64,000 nucleotides of DNA from Sphingobium sp. Cam5-1 (GCF_015693305.1 NZ_CP065139.1:620001-684000), one strand, 5' to 3'. Counted from the first letter of the stretch, positions 16,697-25,976 are shown. A program made the numbers and translations. The notes: a model not told the origin generated them from the sequence alone.

Positions 16697-17488
16697 ATGG
16701 CGAAAAGATTTGACGGTAAGGTCGCCCTGATAACCGGCGGCGGCAGCGGGATCGGGGCCGCCGCGGCGCAGCGCATCGCGGACGAAGGCGGCCGGGTCGT
16801 CTTGCTCGGACGGCGGCGCGAGTCACTGGCCGGGGTTGCAAGACAATGCGACGGCATTGCGATCGTCGGCGACACAACCAGCCCCGCCGACATCCAAAGC
16901 GCCGTCGATCAGGCATGCGCGAAGCTTGGCGGCATCGACATTCTGGTGGTCAGCGCGGGCACCGAACAATTCGGATCGGTGGAAAGCATTTCGCTGCCCG
17001 ACTGGCATCGCGCGTTCGACGTCAATCTGGATGGCGCGATGCTGGCCGCCCGTGCCGTCATTCCGGCGATGCGCGCGCGCGGCGGTGGGGCGATCGTCCT
17101 GATATCATCGGTCGCGGCCCTCGCCGGGGCGCCGTCCTATGCCGCCTATTGTGCATCAAAGGCGGGGTTGCTGGGGCTTAGCCGGTCGATCGCATTCGAC
17201 TATGGACCGGAAAATATCCGCTGCAACGCGATGTGCCCGGGCTGGACGCTGACCGAAATGGCGCAGCGCGAAATTCAGGACATGGCGCGGGAAAAGGGCA
17301 TCGATCCCGCCCGGCTTCAGCAAGAGCTGACCCGCGCCTACCCCTTGCGACGCATGGCGCGGCCCGACGAGATGGCGGCGGTCGTCGCCTTCCTCGCATC
17401 CGATGATGCATCCTTCATCACGGGGACGGCGATCAGCGTCGATGGCGGCGGCGGCATCGTCGATGTCGGCACTCTGCCTTTCCTGTAA
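16697..17488 (+). CDS. Short-chain dehydrogenase/reductase
   Basis: Classical SDR of 263 aa: cofactor motif TGGGSGIGAAAA near residues 12-23, the catalytic Ser (LISSVAAL) and YCASK motif (Tyr about 154, Lys about 158), and the ending GTAISVDGGGGIVD. A strong GGAG precedes the ATG. The gene is divergent from the TonB receptor and shares the palindromic operator, so it likely acts in the same catabolic route. Plausible reactions are oxidation of a benzylic alcohol or handling of the other enantiomer of a beta-hydroxy amine. The sequence alone does not fix the substrate or the choice between NAD and NADP. Confidence 0.85.
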   Translation: MAKRFDGKVALITGGGSGIGAAAAQRIADEGGRVVLLGRRRESLAGVARQCDGIAIVGDTTSPADIQSAVDQACAKLGGIDILVVSAGTEQFGSVESISLPDWHRAFDVNLDGAMLAARAVIPAMRARGGGAIVLISSVAALAGAPSYAAYCASKAGLLGLSRSIAFDYGPENIRCNAMCPGWTLTEMAQREIQDMAREKGIDPARLQQELTRAYPLRRMARPDEMAAVVAFLASDDASFITGTAISVDGGGGIVDVGTLPFL

Positions 17489-17518
17489 CTGTCAGCAGCA
17501 GTTCAGCATTTCCGACGA

Positions 17519-18556
17519 TTACAACTTCGTCTTCAAATACTGCTCCGCCAGGTCGCACGTCCGTTGGATTATCATCGGCCCCTGGGTTTGCGCCGTTTCC
17601 GTTTCATAGCGCGTTTGCGTCCAGCCCATATAGGTCGTGCCGCGCAGGAACAGGAAGAGCGGCAACAGCGCTTCATGCTCGGCGGGCAGCACGCGCTCCT
17701 GACGATAACCGCGCAGCAACGCTTGCGTCAGCTGCGCATAATCCTCCTGATGGTGCAGAAAGAACAGCGCGGTCGCCAGTTCGAACATATGCCAGCCAAA
17801 GCCGCAATCGTCGAAATCGATCAGATTGATCCGCTCGCCGTCGAACAGCAGATTTTCCGGCACGAAATCGGCGTGGATAAGGCCGTATCGATCGCCATCC
17901 ATGCCAAAGGCCGCCAAGTCGTGCGCGGCGTGCTTCCGCGCTTCCTGCAATAGTGCAAGCTGCGCCCTTGTCAGCCCCGGCATTTCCCAGAAGCGCCCCC
18001 AAAAGGGTTCCGATCCGATCAACCCGTCCGCATCCCACGCATGACGCACCATCGTCCCCGCACTGGCGCATGCGTGCGAATGACCATGCACGCGGGCGGC
18101 AAGCGCCCCGACTTTCTCCATTGCCGCGATTGCATCCGCGCCAGTCAGGGACAGGCCATGGTCCGCCGACCCGATCGGCGTTCCGGGCAACCATTCGAGG
18201 AAATCGACCTGGCGCGGCTCTGGCACAGCGGGATGCGCCACCGCGACCAGCGCCTCGCCCGCATGGCTGAGCGCGGACAGGGGCGCACCCACGCCCGCAT
18301 CGGCCAATGACCGCATCCAGGCCAGTTCCGATCGCAGCGCCTCTGGGCTATGGTATCCATATCGGTGGATGCGCACGGCAAAGCGGCGGCCATCGTCGCG
18401 GAACACGGAAAATACGGCATTCTCCCGATATTTGACGGGCGTCAGATCCGTGAAGCGTCCCGGCCATTGCGCCAGCGCCGCTTCCGCCAGCAGCTGAAGC
18501 GCGGCGATCTGTTCATCCGGCGTCCGGGCGTAAAAAGCGTCGTTCGATGCGGACAT
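17519..18556 (-). CDS. Small-molecule kinase, APH/choline kinase/hydroxylysine kinase fold
   Basis: Phosphotransferase of 345 aa with the protein-kinase-like core of the APH family: an N-lobe with RENAVFSVF and FAVRIHR (ATP-binding lysine replaced in the RIHR strand), hinge VDFLEWLPG, catalytic loop HADFVPENLL (Asp230, Asn235), and metal-binding LIDFDDCG (Asp247). Its ATG overlaps the stop of the PLP-enzyme gene (ATGA), so the two are translationally coupled. Kinases of this fold paired with class-III PLP phospho-lyases are known for ethanolamine and hydroxylysine. Phosphorylation of the hydroxyl of an amino alcohol is therefore the preferred role. Antibiotic phosphotransferase activity cannot be excluded but does not fit the context. 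Confidence 0.82.
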   Translation of the reverse strand: MSASNDAFYARTPDEQIAALQLLAEAALAQWPGRFTDLTPVKYRENAVFSVFRDDGRRFAVRIHRYGYHSPEALRSELAWMRSLADAGVGAPLSALSHAGEALVAVAHPAVPEPRQVDFLEWLPGTPIGSADHGLSLTGADAIAAMEKVGALAARVHGHSHACASAGTMVRHAWDADGLIGSEPFWGRFWEMPGLTRAQLALLQEARKHAAHDLAAFGMDGDRYGLIHADFVPENLLFDGERINLIDFDDCGFGWHMFELATALFFLHHQEDYAQLTQALLRGYRQERVLPAEHEALLPLFLFLRGTTYMGWTQTRYETETAQTQGPMIIQRTCDLAEQYLKTKL

Positions 18557-19845
18557 CAGCAGCCCATTTCTTCCAGTGTTTCATCAAGCGCCGCCAGTAG
18601 GATGTCCGCCTGTTCACGGGCGAACACCATCGACGGCCGCATCTTGAGGATGTTGTCGGATGGACCAATGCGGCTGAGCAGCACGCCCTTGTCCTTCATC
18701 GCATTGACGATCCGGCCCGCATGGGGCGAAGGCTGTTTCGTCGCGCGATCCGCCACCAGTTCAAGGCCGAAGAACATGCCGCGACAACGCACATTGCCGA
18801 TGATCTCATGGCGCATCATCAACGCCTTCAAACGCTCTTCGACATAGGCGCCAACGGTGGCGGCGTTGGCGATCAGCCCTTCATTCTCTATGACGTCCAG
18901 CACTGCGGCGGCGGCGGCCGTCGCCACGGGGTTTCCGCCAAAAGTGTTGAAATAATTCGCGCTCCGGCCGAACTCGTCGATCACGTCATAGGTCGATATG
19001 ACGCTGCCGATCGGGAATCCGTTACCCATCGGCTTGCCGGTGGTGATGATGTCTGGAATGATACCGTGATATTGATGAGCCCACATCGCGGCACCCGTTC
19101 GGCCAAAGCCTGATTGCACCTCGTCCGCGATGACCAGGCCACCGGCCGCACGCACCAATTCGACCAGGCCGGTAAGGTATCCGGGCACGAATTCGGGCAA
19201 GCCTTCATTGGCCAGGGAAGGATCGATCAGCAGGGCCGCCAGCTTGACGCCACTATCCTGCAACGAAGCGATCGCCCCGCGCGCCTCATCCAGATAATGA
19301 CTCGCCAACTGCGCGTCGGATCGGCCCAAACGGTGGCGATAAGGGTCGGGCACCTGCACCAGCCGGGCGAAGTCCGGAAAGGGTTCAGGGACCGGAAAGG
19401 CAGTGCACAGGGATGCGAGCACTGCCGAATTGCCGTGATAATTGACGCTGCTGGCGATGATGCCCGTGCCGCCCGTCACATGCCGGGCGATGCGTAGCGC
19501 CAGCTCGTTCGACTCCGTCCCGGTACATGTGAAGAAGACGCCCGCATGATCATAATCCGTAGTGGCGGCCAGCCGTTCGGCGTAATCGACGACATTGTCG
19601 TGCAGATAGCGCGTGTTGATGTTGAGCGTCGCCAGTTGCCGCGACGCAGCCTCCACCACATGGGGATGGCAATGGCCGACATGCGGCACATTATTATAGA
19701 CGTCCAGATATCGGCGCCCATCCGCGTCGAACACCCACGCTCCCTCGCCCCGGACCAGATGCAAAGGCTGGTCGTAGAAAAGCGGCGCGCCCGTCCCCAG
19801 CACCTGCCTGCGTCTTTGCAGGAGAGATTGGTCGTCATCATTCAT
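18556..19845 (-). CDS. Class-III PLP enzyme: aminotransferase or amino-alcohol-phosphate phospho-lyase
   Basis: Fold-type I PLP enzyme of 429 aa of the class-III aminotransferase family. It shows GEGAWVFDADGRRYLDVYNN near residue 35, TCTGTESNELALRIA (phosphate cup, about 106-120), the cofactor Asp in IADEVQSGFGRTG (Asp241), and the Schiff-base Lys271 in TTGKPMGNG. The NNVPHVGHCHPHV segment resembles that of ethanolamine-phosphate and phosphohydroxylysine phospho-lyases. The ATG at 19845 is preferred, ten bases after GGGAG; a GTG at 19866 is the longest alternative. It is coupled to the kinase gene and headed by the third TTATCATGATAA copy. The kinase partner favours a phospho-lyase that releases phosphate and ammonia to give an aldehyde; ordinary transamination remains possible. 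Confidence 0.82.
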   Translation of the reverse strand: MNDDDQSLLQRRRQVLGTGAPLFYDQPLHLVRGEGAWVFDADGRRYLDVYNNVPHVGHCHPHVVEAASRQLATLNINTRYLHDNVVDYAERLAATTDYDHAGVFFTCTGTESNELALRIARHVTGGTGIIASSVNYHGNSAVLASLCTAFPVPEPFPDFARLVQVPDPYRHRLGRSDAQLASHYLDEARGAIASLQDSGVKLAALLIDPSLANEGLPEFVPGYLTGLVELVRAAGGLVIADEVQSGFGRTGAAMWAHQYHGIIPDIITTGKPMGNGFPIGSVISTYDVIDEFGRSANYFNTFGGNPVATAAAAAVLDVIENEGLIANAATVGAYVEERLKALMMRHEIIGNVRCRGMFFGLELVADRATKQPSPHAGRIVNAMKDKGVLLSRIGPSDNILKMRPSMVFAREQADILLAALDETLEEMGC

Positions 19846-19878
19846 GCAGGGCATCTCCCAATTCACTCATGATTTTAT

Positions 19879-19890
19879 TTATCATGATAA
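19879..19890. promoter_or_regulatory. Palindromic operator, copy 3
   Basis: Perfect TTATCATGATAA about 33 bp upstream of the PLP-enzyme ATG, in the gap after the AraC gene on the same strand. The flanks share only part of the extended symmetry of copies 1 and 2. Its position suits control of the PLP-enzyme and kinase operon. Confidence 0.65.
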
Positions 19891-19925
19891 TTGATTGCCG
19901 TCCAGAGCGCCGCCGCACGGGCGGT

Positions 19926-20813
19926 TCAATCCTTGTCTGCGTCGGCCAGCTTGCGCTGCTGCGCCCGCCAGCGGGCGGGAGACAGGCCGGTTTCCGCGCG
20001 AAACGCCCGGCCGAAATGCGCCGGATCGCTAAAGCCCAGTGCAAAGGCGACATCTCCCGAATTAAGGGCGGTGTAATGGAGCAGCCGCTTTGCCTCCAAA
20101 AGGACCCGGCCCCGGATCACTTCAGACGCATTCCGGCCCGCCCCTTCCCGGCAGGCGCGATTGAGCAGATAGGGCGTCGTTCCCAGCAGCGCGACATAGG
20201 CATCGACCGTGCGGCACTCCCGAAATCTCTGTTCGAGCAGGCTGATGAAGCGGGAAAACAGCGTGGCGGCCTTCGGCGGGGCATGGCACGCCAGCCGGTC
20301 GGCCTCGAACAAGCGGGCGAGCATGACCATGATCAGTTGCACATGCGCGCTCACCACATTTTTCAGGCCCCAGGACGGAAACTGATGTTCTCGTTCCAGG
20401 TCCAGAAACGCCTCCCGTACGCGGCCAGTCAGTTCCGCGGGCATTTTCGAGATCAGCGGGTTCCGGGCAAGCGCGTCAACCGGCGCGGCATCGACATAGT
20501 CAAGGACGTCGGACAGGAAATCATGCGACAGGCTCAGCACGATGGCGTCGGCCGCCGCGTCCGCCCTGAAACCGTGGACCGCGTTCGCGGGTATCCATGT
20601 CAACGTGCCGGGCGACAGGTCATGCTCTGCGCCGTCGATAGTGAAACGGCCTTCACCCTGCAACCAATAGGAAAGCTGATGCAGGTGCGGATGGACGTGC
20701 GGCTCGACATTGCCATGGTGCAGCGTGCCGCGATCGCTGATTCTCTCGACATGGATAAAGCGCGGATCGAGATCGCGGATATGTTGTCCGTAGATGAAAT
20801 AATAAGGGGGCAT
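19926..20813 (-). CDS. AraC-family regulator (HpaA-like)
   Basis: Activator of 295 aa, the length of HpaA, the 4-hydroxyphenylacetate-responsive AraC protein. The N-terminal cupin carries EPHVHPHLHQLSYWLQGEGR (ligand pocket) and GTLTWIPANAVHGF. The C-terminal HTH pair has LLGTTPYLLNRACREGAG and ALGFSDPAHFGRAFRAETG. The ATG at 20813 gives the MPPYYFIYG start common in this subgroup; the frame stays open further upstream but overlaps the Rieske gene in antisense. It is divergent from the Rieske oxygenase, its most likely target, and stands next to the PLP-enzyme operon. Response to an arylacetate is inferred. Confidence 0.82.
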   Translation of the reverse strand: MPPYYFIYGQHIRDLDPRFIHVERISDRGTLHHGNVEPHVHPHLHQLSYWLQGEGRFTIDGAEHDLSPGTLTWIPANAVHGFRADAAADAIVLSLSHDFLSDVLDYVDAAPVDALARNPLISKMPAELTGRVREAFLDLEREHQFPSWGLKNVVSAHVQLIMVMLARLFEADRLACHAPPKAATLFSRFISLLEQRFRECRTVDAYVALLGTTPYLLNRACREGAGRNASEVIRGRVLLEAKRLLHYTALNSGDVAFALGFSDPAHFGRAFRAETGLSPARWRAQQRKLADADKD

Positions 20814-20939
20814 GGTGGACTGGGGCACCGCCGAAATCCTATTCGATTTTTGAGTAAATGGCCAAAGCTTTTCGCACGTCACTAACGCCGTGCTCCTTCT
20901 TAAATGCCATGTTGGGGCAAGGATTGAAGGAGAGACAGG

Positions 20940-21995
20940 ATGTTCATTCGCGACGCATGGTATGTCGGCGCATGGAGCCACGAACTGGACGTGACGTCGA
21001 TGATGTCGCGCAGGCTGCTCGGCGACAACATCCTGTTCTTCCGCACGACGGATGGCAAGGTGGCCGCCATTCGGGATCGATGCAGCCACCGCTTCGCTCC
21101 GCTGTCGATAGGGCGGCGGGAAGGCGACTGCGTGCGCTGCATGTATCATGGCCTGTTGTTCGACGCCGATGGAAAATGCATCGAGGAACCCGGCCGAAAG
21201 GGGGTCAGCCCCAACACCAATGTGCGCAGCTACCCGACGGTTGAACGGTACAAACAGGTATGGATATGGATGGGCGACCCGGCAAAGGCCGACCCCGACC
21301 TCATCCCCGACTGCCATTATCAGGACGATCCGGCCTGGGCGTCCATTCCGGCATATATTCATTACAAGGCCGATTATCGCCTGATCCTCGACAACCTCCT
21401 CGACTTTTCCCATCTGACCTATGTGCATGAAAATACGCTGGGCGGTTCAGCGACGATCGCCCATATCCGGCCCAAGATCGAGCGGGATGCCGACAAGGTG
21501 CGGCTGACCCGCTGGTATTTGGGGGAGCCGGGCATCGCCCCCTATCTTAAGGGCTTCAACACGTTCGAAGGTCCCGTCGATCGCTGGCATATTTATGAAT
21601 TGCACATTCCGGGCAATGTGTTCCTGATGGATTCGGGCAGCGCCCCTGCAGGCAGCGGCGCCCCTGAAGGCCAGCGCGTCAGCGAGGCGATGCAGTTCCG
21701 CGCGACGCAGATCGTCACGCCCGAGGACGAACAGAATAGTCACTTTTTCTGGAGCTATGCCCATAATTTCAACATCGGCGACCGCGAATTCACGGCGAAA
21801 CTTGCCGCTCGCATAGCGGAAGGCTTCGAAGAGGACCGGCTAATGATCGAGGCGCAACAGGGCGAGGTGAACCGCAGCGCCGGGGATCAGATGGCGTTCA
21901 TCATCGCCGATAACGGCCTGGCGCTTGGCCGCCGCATCATTGAGGAAAGACTGGCCGCAGAGAAAGCCGGGGCCGACAATGGCGGCCCCCAGTGA
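20940..21995 (+). CDS. Rieske non-heme iron oxygenase (VanA-type O-demethylase oxygenase)
   Basis: Oxygenase component of 351 aa. The Rieske [2Fe-2S] ligands are Cys48-X-His50 and Cys67-X2-His70 (CSHRFAPLS and CMYHG). The mononuclear iron motif DNLLDFSHLTYVHE supplies His158 and His163. Overall it is closest in layout to vanillate O-demethylase oxygenases, which remove an aryl methyl group as formaldehyde. No reductase gene follows; ligC converges from the other side. The only reductase in the window that could serve it is vanB at 32072. Its divergent HpaA-like regulator suggests a methoxylated arylacetate or amine such as homovanillate or 3-methoxytyramine, but this is inference. Confidence 0.85.
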   Translation: MFIRDAWYVGAWSHELDVTSMMSRRLLGDNILFFRTTDGKVAAIRDRCSHRFAPLSIGRREGDCVRCMYHGLLFDADGKCIEEPGRKGVSPNTNVRSYPTVERYKQVWIWMGDPAKADPDLIPDCHYQDDPAWASIPAYIHYKADYRLILDNLLDFSHLTYVHENTLGGSATIAHIRPKIERDADKVRLTRWYLGEPGIAPYLKGFNTFEGPVDRWHIYELHIPGNVFLMDSGSAPAGSGAPEGQRVSEAMQFRATQIVTPEDEQNSHFFWSYAHNFNIGDREFTAKLAARIAEGFEEDRLMIEAQQGEVNRSAGDQMAFIIADNGLALGRRIIEERLAAEKAGADNGGPQ

Positions 21996-22007
21996 TTCCG
22001 CAGCTTC

Positions 22008-22946
22008 TCACCCCAACTGCGTCTCCAACTCGCCCAGCACCCGATAGCAGTCGAACACCTTCGCCACGCTGGAATTAGGCTCCCGCCCGTCCCGGATGGC
22101 GCTAACAAATTCCCGGTCCTGCAACTCGATCCCGTTCATCGACACGTCCACCTTCGACACGTCGATCGGCTCTTCCTTGCCGTTCACCAGATCATCATAG
22201 CGCGCGATATAGGTGCCCGTATCGCCGATATAGCGAAAGAACGTCCCCAGCGGCCCATCATTGTTGAAGCTCAGCGAAAGCGTACAGATCGCCCCGCTCT
22301 CGCTCTTCAACTGGATCGACATGTCCATCGCAATGCCGAGTTCAGGATGGATCGGCCCCTGCATCGCGTGCGCATCCACGATCCGCCCCGCCTGATAAGC
22401 GAACAGGTCCACCGTATGCGCCGCATGGTGCCACAGAAGGTGGTCGGTCCACGACCGCGGCTCGCCCTTCGCATTGATATTCTTGCGCCGGAAGAAATAG
22501 GTTTGCACGTCCATCTGCTGGACGTTGAACGCGCCCGCCTTGACCTGCTGATGCACCCATTGATGGCTCGGGTTGAACCGCCGCGTATGCCCAACCATGC
22601 AGGTCAGCCCCGTCTCCTGTTGCTTGGCCAGCACAGCCAGCGCATCGTCCCAACTATCGGCCAGCGGTATCTCCACCTGAACATGCTTGCCCGCATCCAT
22701 GCAGGCGATCGCCTGTGCTGCATGCATCTGCGTCGGCGTGCAGAGGATCACCGCATCGACATCATCGCGCGCCAAAGTCTCGGCCAGATCGGTCGTCGCA
22801 TGCCCGATCCCATATTTCGCCGCGATCGCCTGCGTCGGCTCCAGATTTCGCCCGACGAGCGAGGTGACGGTCACACCGTCGATATTTTTCAGGCCATCCA
22901 GATGCTTTTCACCAAAAGCCCCCGCACCGGCCAGCGCGATTTTCAT
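22008..22946 (-). CDS. ligC: 4-carboxy-2-hydroxymuconate-6-semialdehyde dehydrogenase (LigC)
   Basis: Gfo/Idh/MocA-fold dehydrogenase of 312 aa that oxidises the hemiacetal form of the protocatechuate ring-cleavage product to 2-pyrone-4,6-dicarboxylate with NADP. It opens with IALAGAGAFGEKHLDGLKNI, followed by ILCTPTQMHAAQAIACMDAG, HVQVEIPLADSW, MVGHTRRFNPSHQWVH and WTDHLLWHHAAHTVDLFAYQ, all matching SYK-6 LigC. It is last in the ligJ-A-B-orf-C run and converges with the Rieske gene across 12 bp. Identification is firm. Confidence 0.95.
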   Translation of the reverse strand: MKIALAGAGAFGEKHLDGLKNIDGVTVTSLVGRNLEPTQAIAAKYGIGHATTDLAETLARDDVDAVILCTPTQMHAAQAIACMDAGKHVQVEIPLADSWDDALAVLAKQQETGLTCMVGHTRRFNPSHQWVHQQVKAGAFNVQQMDVQTYFFRRKNINAKGEPRSWTDHLLWHHAAHTVDLFAYQAGRIVDAHAMQGPIHPELGIAMDMSIQLKSESGAICTLSLSFNNDGPLGTFFRYIGDTGTYIARYDDLVNGKEEPIDVSKVDVSMNGIELQDREFVSAIRDGREPNSSVAKVFDCYRVLGELETQLG

Positions 22947-22982
22947 ACTCTAACTCCTCATCTTACTGGCCGCGCGCTCTGG

Positions 22983-23345
22983 CTATCGCTGCATCAGCGC
23001 GCGCATCACCGTCATGAATTGCTGATAAGTCTGCCCCACATTCGCGGCGGACTGAATGTATCCTGTGTTCTGCCGATCGATATCGACAACCGGCCAATCC
23101 GCCTGATGCAGCGCGGTCGCCGTCCGAAACTTACCAAAGGCATCGCGGAACCGGCGGCTATCATCATCGGACAGGTTCAGCTCCGCATCCGCCTGGCACA
23201 ATCGGTTGATCTGTTCCTGCAACGCCCGCCGAGCCTGCAAATATTGCTTTTCCCAGCCCGGCTCCGCACCGGTGGCTAGCACCCCCAGCTGCTTATGCAC
23301 CTGCTCCAGCCTAACCAATGCGTCCTCGATGTCGGCGCGCGCCAT
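22983..23345 (-). CDS. Uncharacterised helical protein inserted between ligB and ligC
   Basis: Protein of 120 aa that I do not recognise. It is rich in Glu, Gln, Arg and Ala and looks largely alpha-helical. A heptad-like stretch with LVRLEQVHKQL and ARRALQEQINRL in residues 9-50 suggests a coiled coil or helical bundle; there is no signal peptide, membrane segment or cysteine pair. It starts 21 bp after ligB and ends 36 bp before ligC, so it is surely co-transcribed with them. In SYK-6, ligA, ligB and ligC are contiguous, which makes this an extra gene. It might be a small-ligand-binding or chaperone-like accessory to the dioxygenase; nothing in the sequence proves that. Confidence 0.75.
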   Translation of the reverse strand: MARADIEDALVRLEQVHKQLGVLATGAEPGWEKQYLQARRALQEQINRLCQADAELNLSDDDSRRFRDAFGKFRTATALHQADWPVVDIDRQNTGYIQSAANVGQTYQQFMTVMRALMQR

Positions 23346-23366
23346 GATCCATCCCTTCGATTGTCG

Positions 23367-24619
<1,253 letters not shown>

Positions 24620-24725
24620 CGGCGGTTCTCCAGACAAAGAAAAATCCATCTCCCGTCCCGTCCTTCCACAGCAAGGACGGGAGATGGAGCCACCCCCCAC
24701 AGGGATAAATGGGGGGTGCGGAAGC

Positions 24726-25751
24726 TCACAGGCCGCGCGCCTTCAACTGCGCGTCCAGACGGGGGAAGACACGACGGGCATTGCCCTCGAATATCGCGTG
24801 CCGTTCCGCATCGCTGATATCCAGCGCATCGACATAGCGCTTGGTATCATCGAAATAATGACCAGTCGTCGGATCGATCCCGCGCACTGCGCCGACCATT
24901 TCCGATCCGAACAGGATATTCTTATTGTCGATCACATCGGCCAGCAGATCGACGCCCGGCTGATGATAGACGCATGTATCGAAAAAGATGTTGTTCATCA
25001 GATGCGTGTCGAGGCTCGGCTTCTTCAGCATGTCCGCCAGCCCGCGATACCGCCCCCAATGATAGGGCACCGCCCCGCCGCCATGCGGAATGATGAAGCG
25101 CAATGTCGGGAAATCCGCGAACAGGTCGCCCTCCAGCAACTGCATGAAGGCGATCGTGTCCGCCGCGATATAATAGCCGCCGGTCGCATGCATCGCCGGG
25201 TTGCAGCTGCCCGACACATGGATCATCGCCGGGACGTCCAGCTCGACCATTTTCTCGTAAAAGGGATACCAGTAACGATCCGTCAGCGGCGGATGCTGAA
25301 AATGCCCGCCGCCGGGGTCAGGATTGAGGTTGCACCCGATAAAGCCCAACTCCGTCACGCACCGTTCCAGCTCGGATATGCTGTTGCCCATGTCGGCCTG
25401 GGGCGACTGCGGCAACATGCACACGCCAGCGAAAGTCTCGGGATACAGCCCCACCACCCGCGCGATCAGGTCATTGCACCGCATCGCCCATTCCCGGGCG
25501 ACCTCCGCATCCCCAACATGCGGCGCCATCGCCGAAGCACGCGGGGAAAAGATCGTCAGATCCGCGCCCCGCTCCTTGATAAGGCGCAACTGGTTGGACT
25601 CGATCGTGTCGCGAATTTCATCGTCGCTGATGTCCGGATAAGGCGGCGCAGCAACGCCCGCCTTGAACGCCGCCTTCTGCTCTTCCCGCCAGGCATCATG
25701 CCCCTTGGGGAGCACGGTATAATGGCCATGGCAGTCGATAATCAGGCTCAT
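24726..25751 (-). CDS. ligJ: 4-oxalomesaconate hydratase (LigJ)
   Basis: Amidohydrolase-superfamily hydratase of 341 aa, the length of SYK-6 LigJ, adding water to 4-oxalomesaconate to form 4-carboxy-4-hydroxy-2-oxoadipate, the substrate of LigK. It starts IIDCHGHYTVLPKGH (metal-binding HxH) and carries GCNLNPDPGGGHFQHPPLTD, PAMIHVSGSCN, IIPHGGGAVPYHWGRYRG and NILFGSEMVGAVRG. The metal site is zinc in the characterised enzymes. It is followed by ligA after a 106-bp gap, probably within one transcript with the oxidoreductase gene upstream. Confidence 0.94.
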   Translation of the reverse strand: MSLIIDCHGHYTVLPKGHDAWREEQKAAFKAGVAAPPYPDISDDEIRDTIESNQLRLIKERGADLTIFSPRASAMAPHVGDAEVAREWAMRCNDLIARVVGLYPETFAGVCMLPQSPQADMGNSISELERCVTELGFIGCNLNPDPGGGHFQHPPLTDRYWYPFYEKMVELDVPAMIHVSGSCNPAMHATGGYYIAADTIAFMQLLEGDLFADFPTLRFIIPHGGGAVPYHWGRYRGLADMLKKPSLDTHLMNNIFFDTCVYHQPGVDLLADVIDNKNILFGSEMVGAVRGIDPTTGHYFDDTKRYVDALDISDAERHAIFEGNARRVFPRLDAQLKARGL

Positions 25752-25807
25752 CGCGTTTCTTGTTCCTCAATTCAGGCGCGGTACTAGCCGCCGCCCCACA
25801 ACCATCT

Positions 25808-25891
25808 CGTCACCCCGGGCTCGACCCGGGGTCCCGCTTCTTCATCCCTGCACGCCAAACAGCGGGACCCCGGATCAAGTCCGGGGTGACG
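25808..25891. repeat. Inverted-repeat intergenic element (CCCCGG type)
   Basis: Two 30-base arms, 25808-25837 and 25862-25891, are reverse complements of each other with a few mismatches (core CACCCCGG...GGGGTCCCGC). They enclose 24 bases. The GC-rich hairpin lies between ligJ and the upstream oxidoreductase gene, within what looks like one operon. It resembles the palindromic intergenic repeats scattered through sphingomonad genomes. It could stabilise or separate transcript segments. Confidence 0.8.
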
Positions 25892-25920
25892 AAGGAGGAA
25901 AGCACCCTCGCCCAACTCCT

Positions 25921-25967
25921 GTCATCCCAGCGACCCGAAGGGCTGCGCTAGCCAACGCTGGGATGAC
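25921..25967. repeat. Inverted-repeat intergenic element (GTCATCCCAGC type)
   Basis: Perfect 11-bp arms GTCATCCCAGC (25921-25931) and GCTGGGATGAC (25957-25967) enclose 25 bases. A degraded relative lies at 54377-54399. It directly follows the CCCCGG element, so two repeat families sit side by side ten bases from the end of the oxidoreductase gene. Confidence 0.8.
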
Positions 25968-25976
25968 GAAACTCCC

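Noticed and set aside
17519..18556. Aminoglycoside resistance gene
   Set aside because: The APH fold is present, but coupling to a class-III PLP enzyme in a catabolic locus favours a metabolic amino-alcohol kinase.
24684..25787. Plus-strand frame of 367 codons
   Set aside because: Antisense to ligJ, whose identity is firm.
25808..25967. Possible CRISPR array
   Set aside because: The repeats are inverted, differ in sequence and lack regular spacers; they are palindromic intergenic elements.
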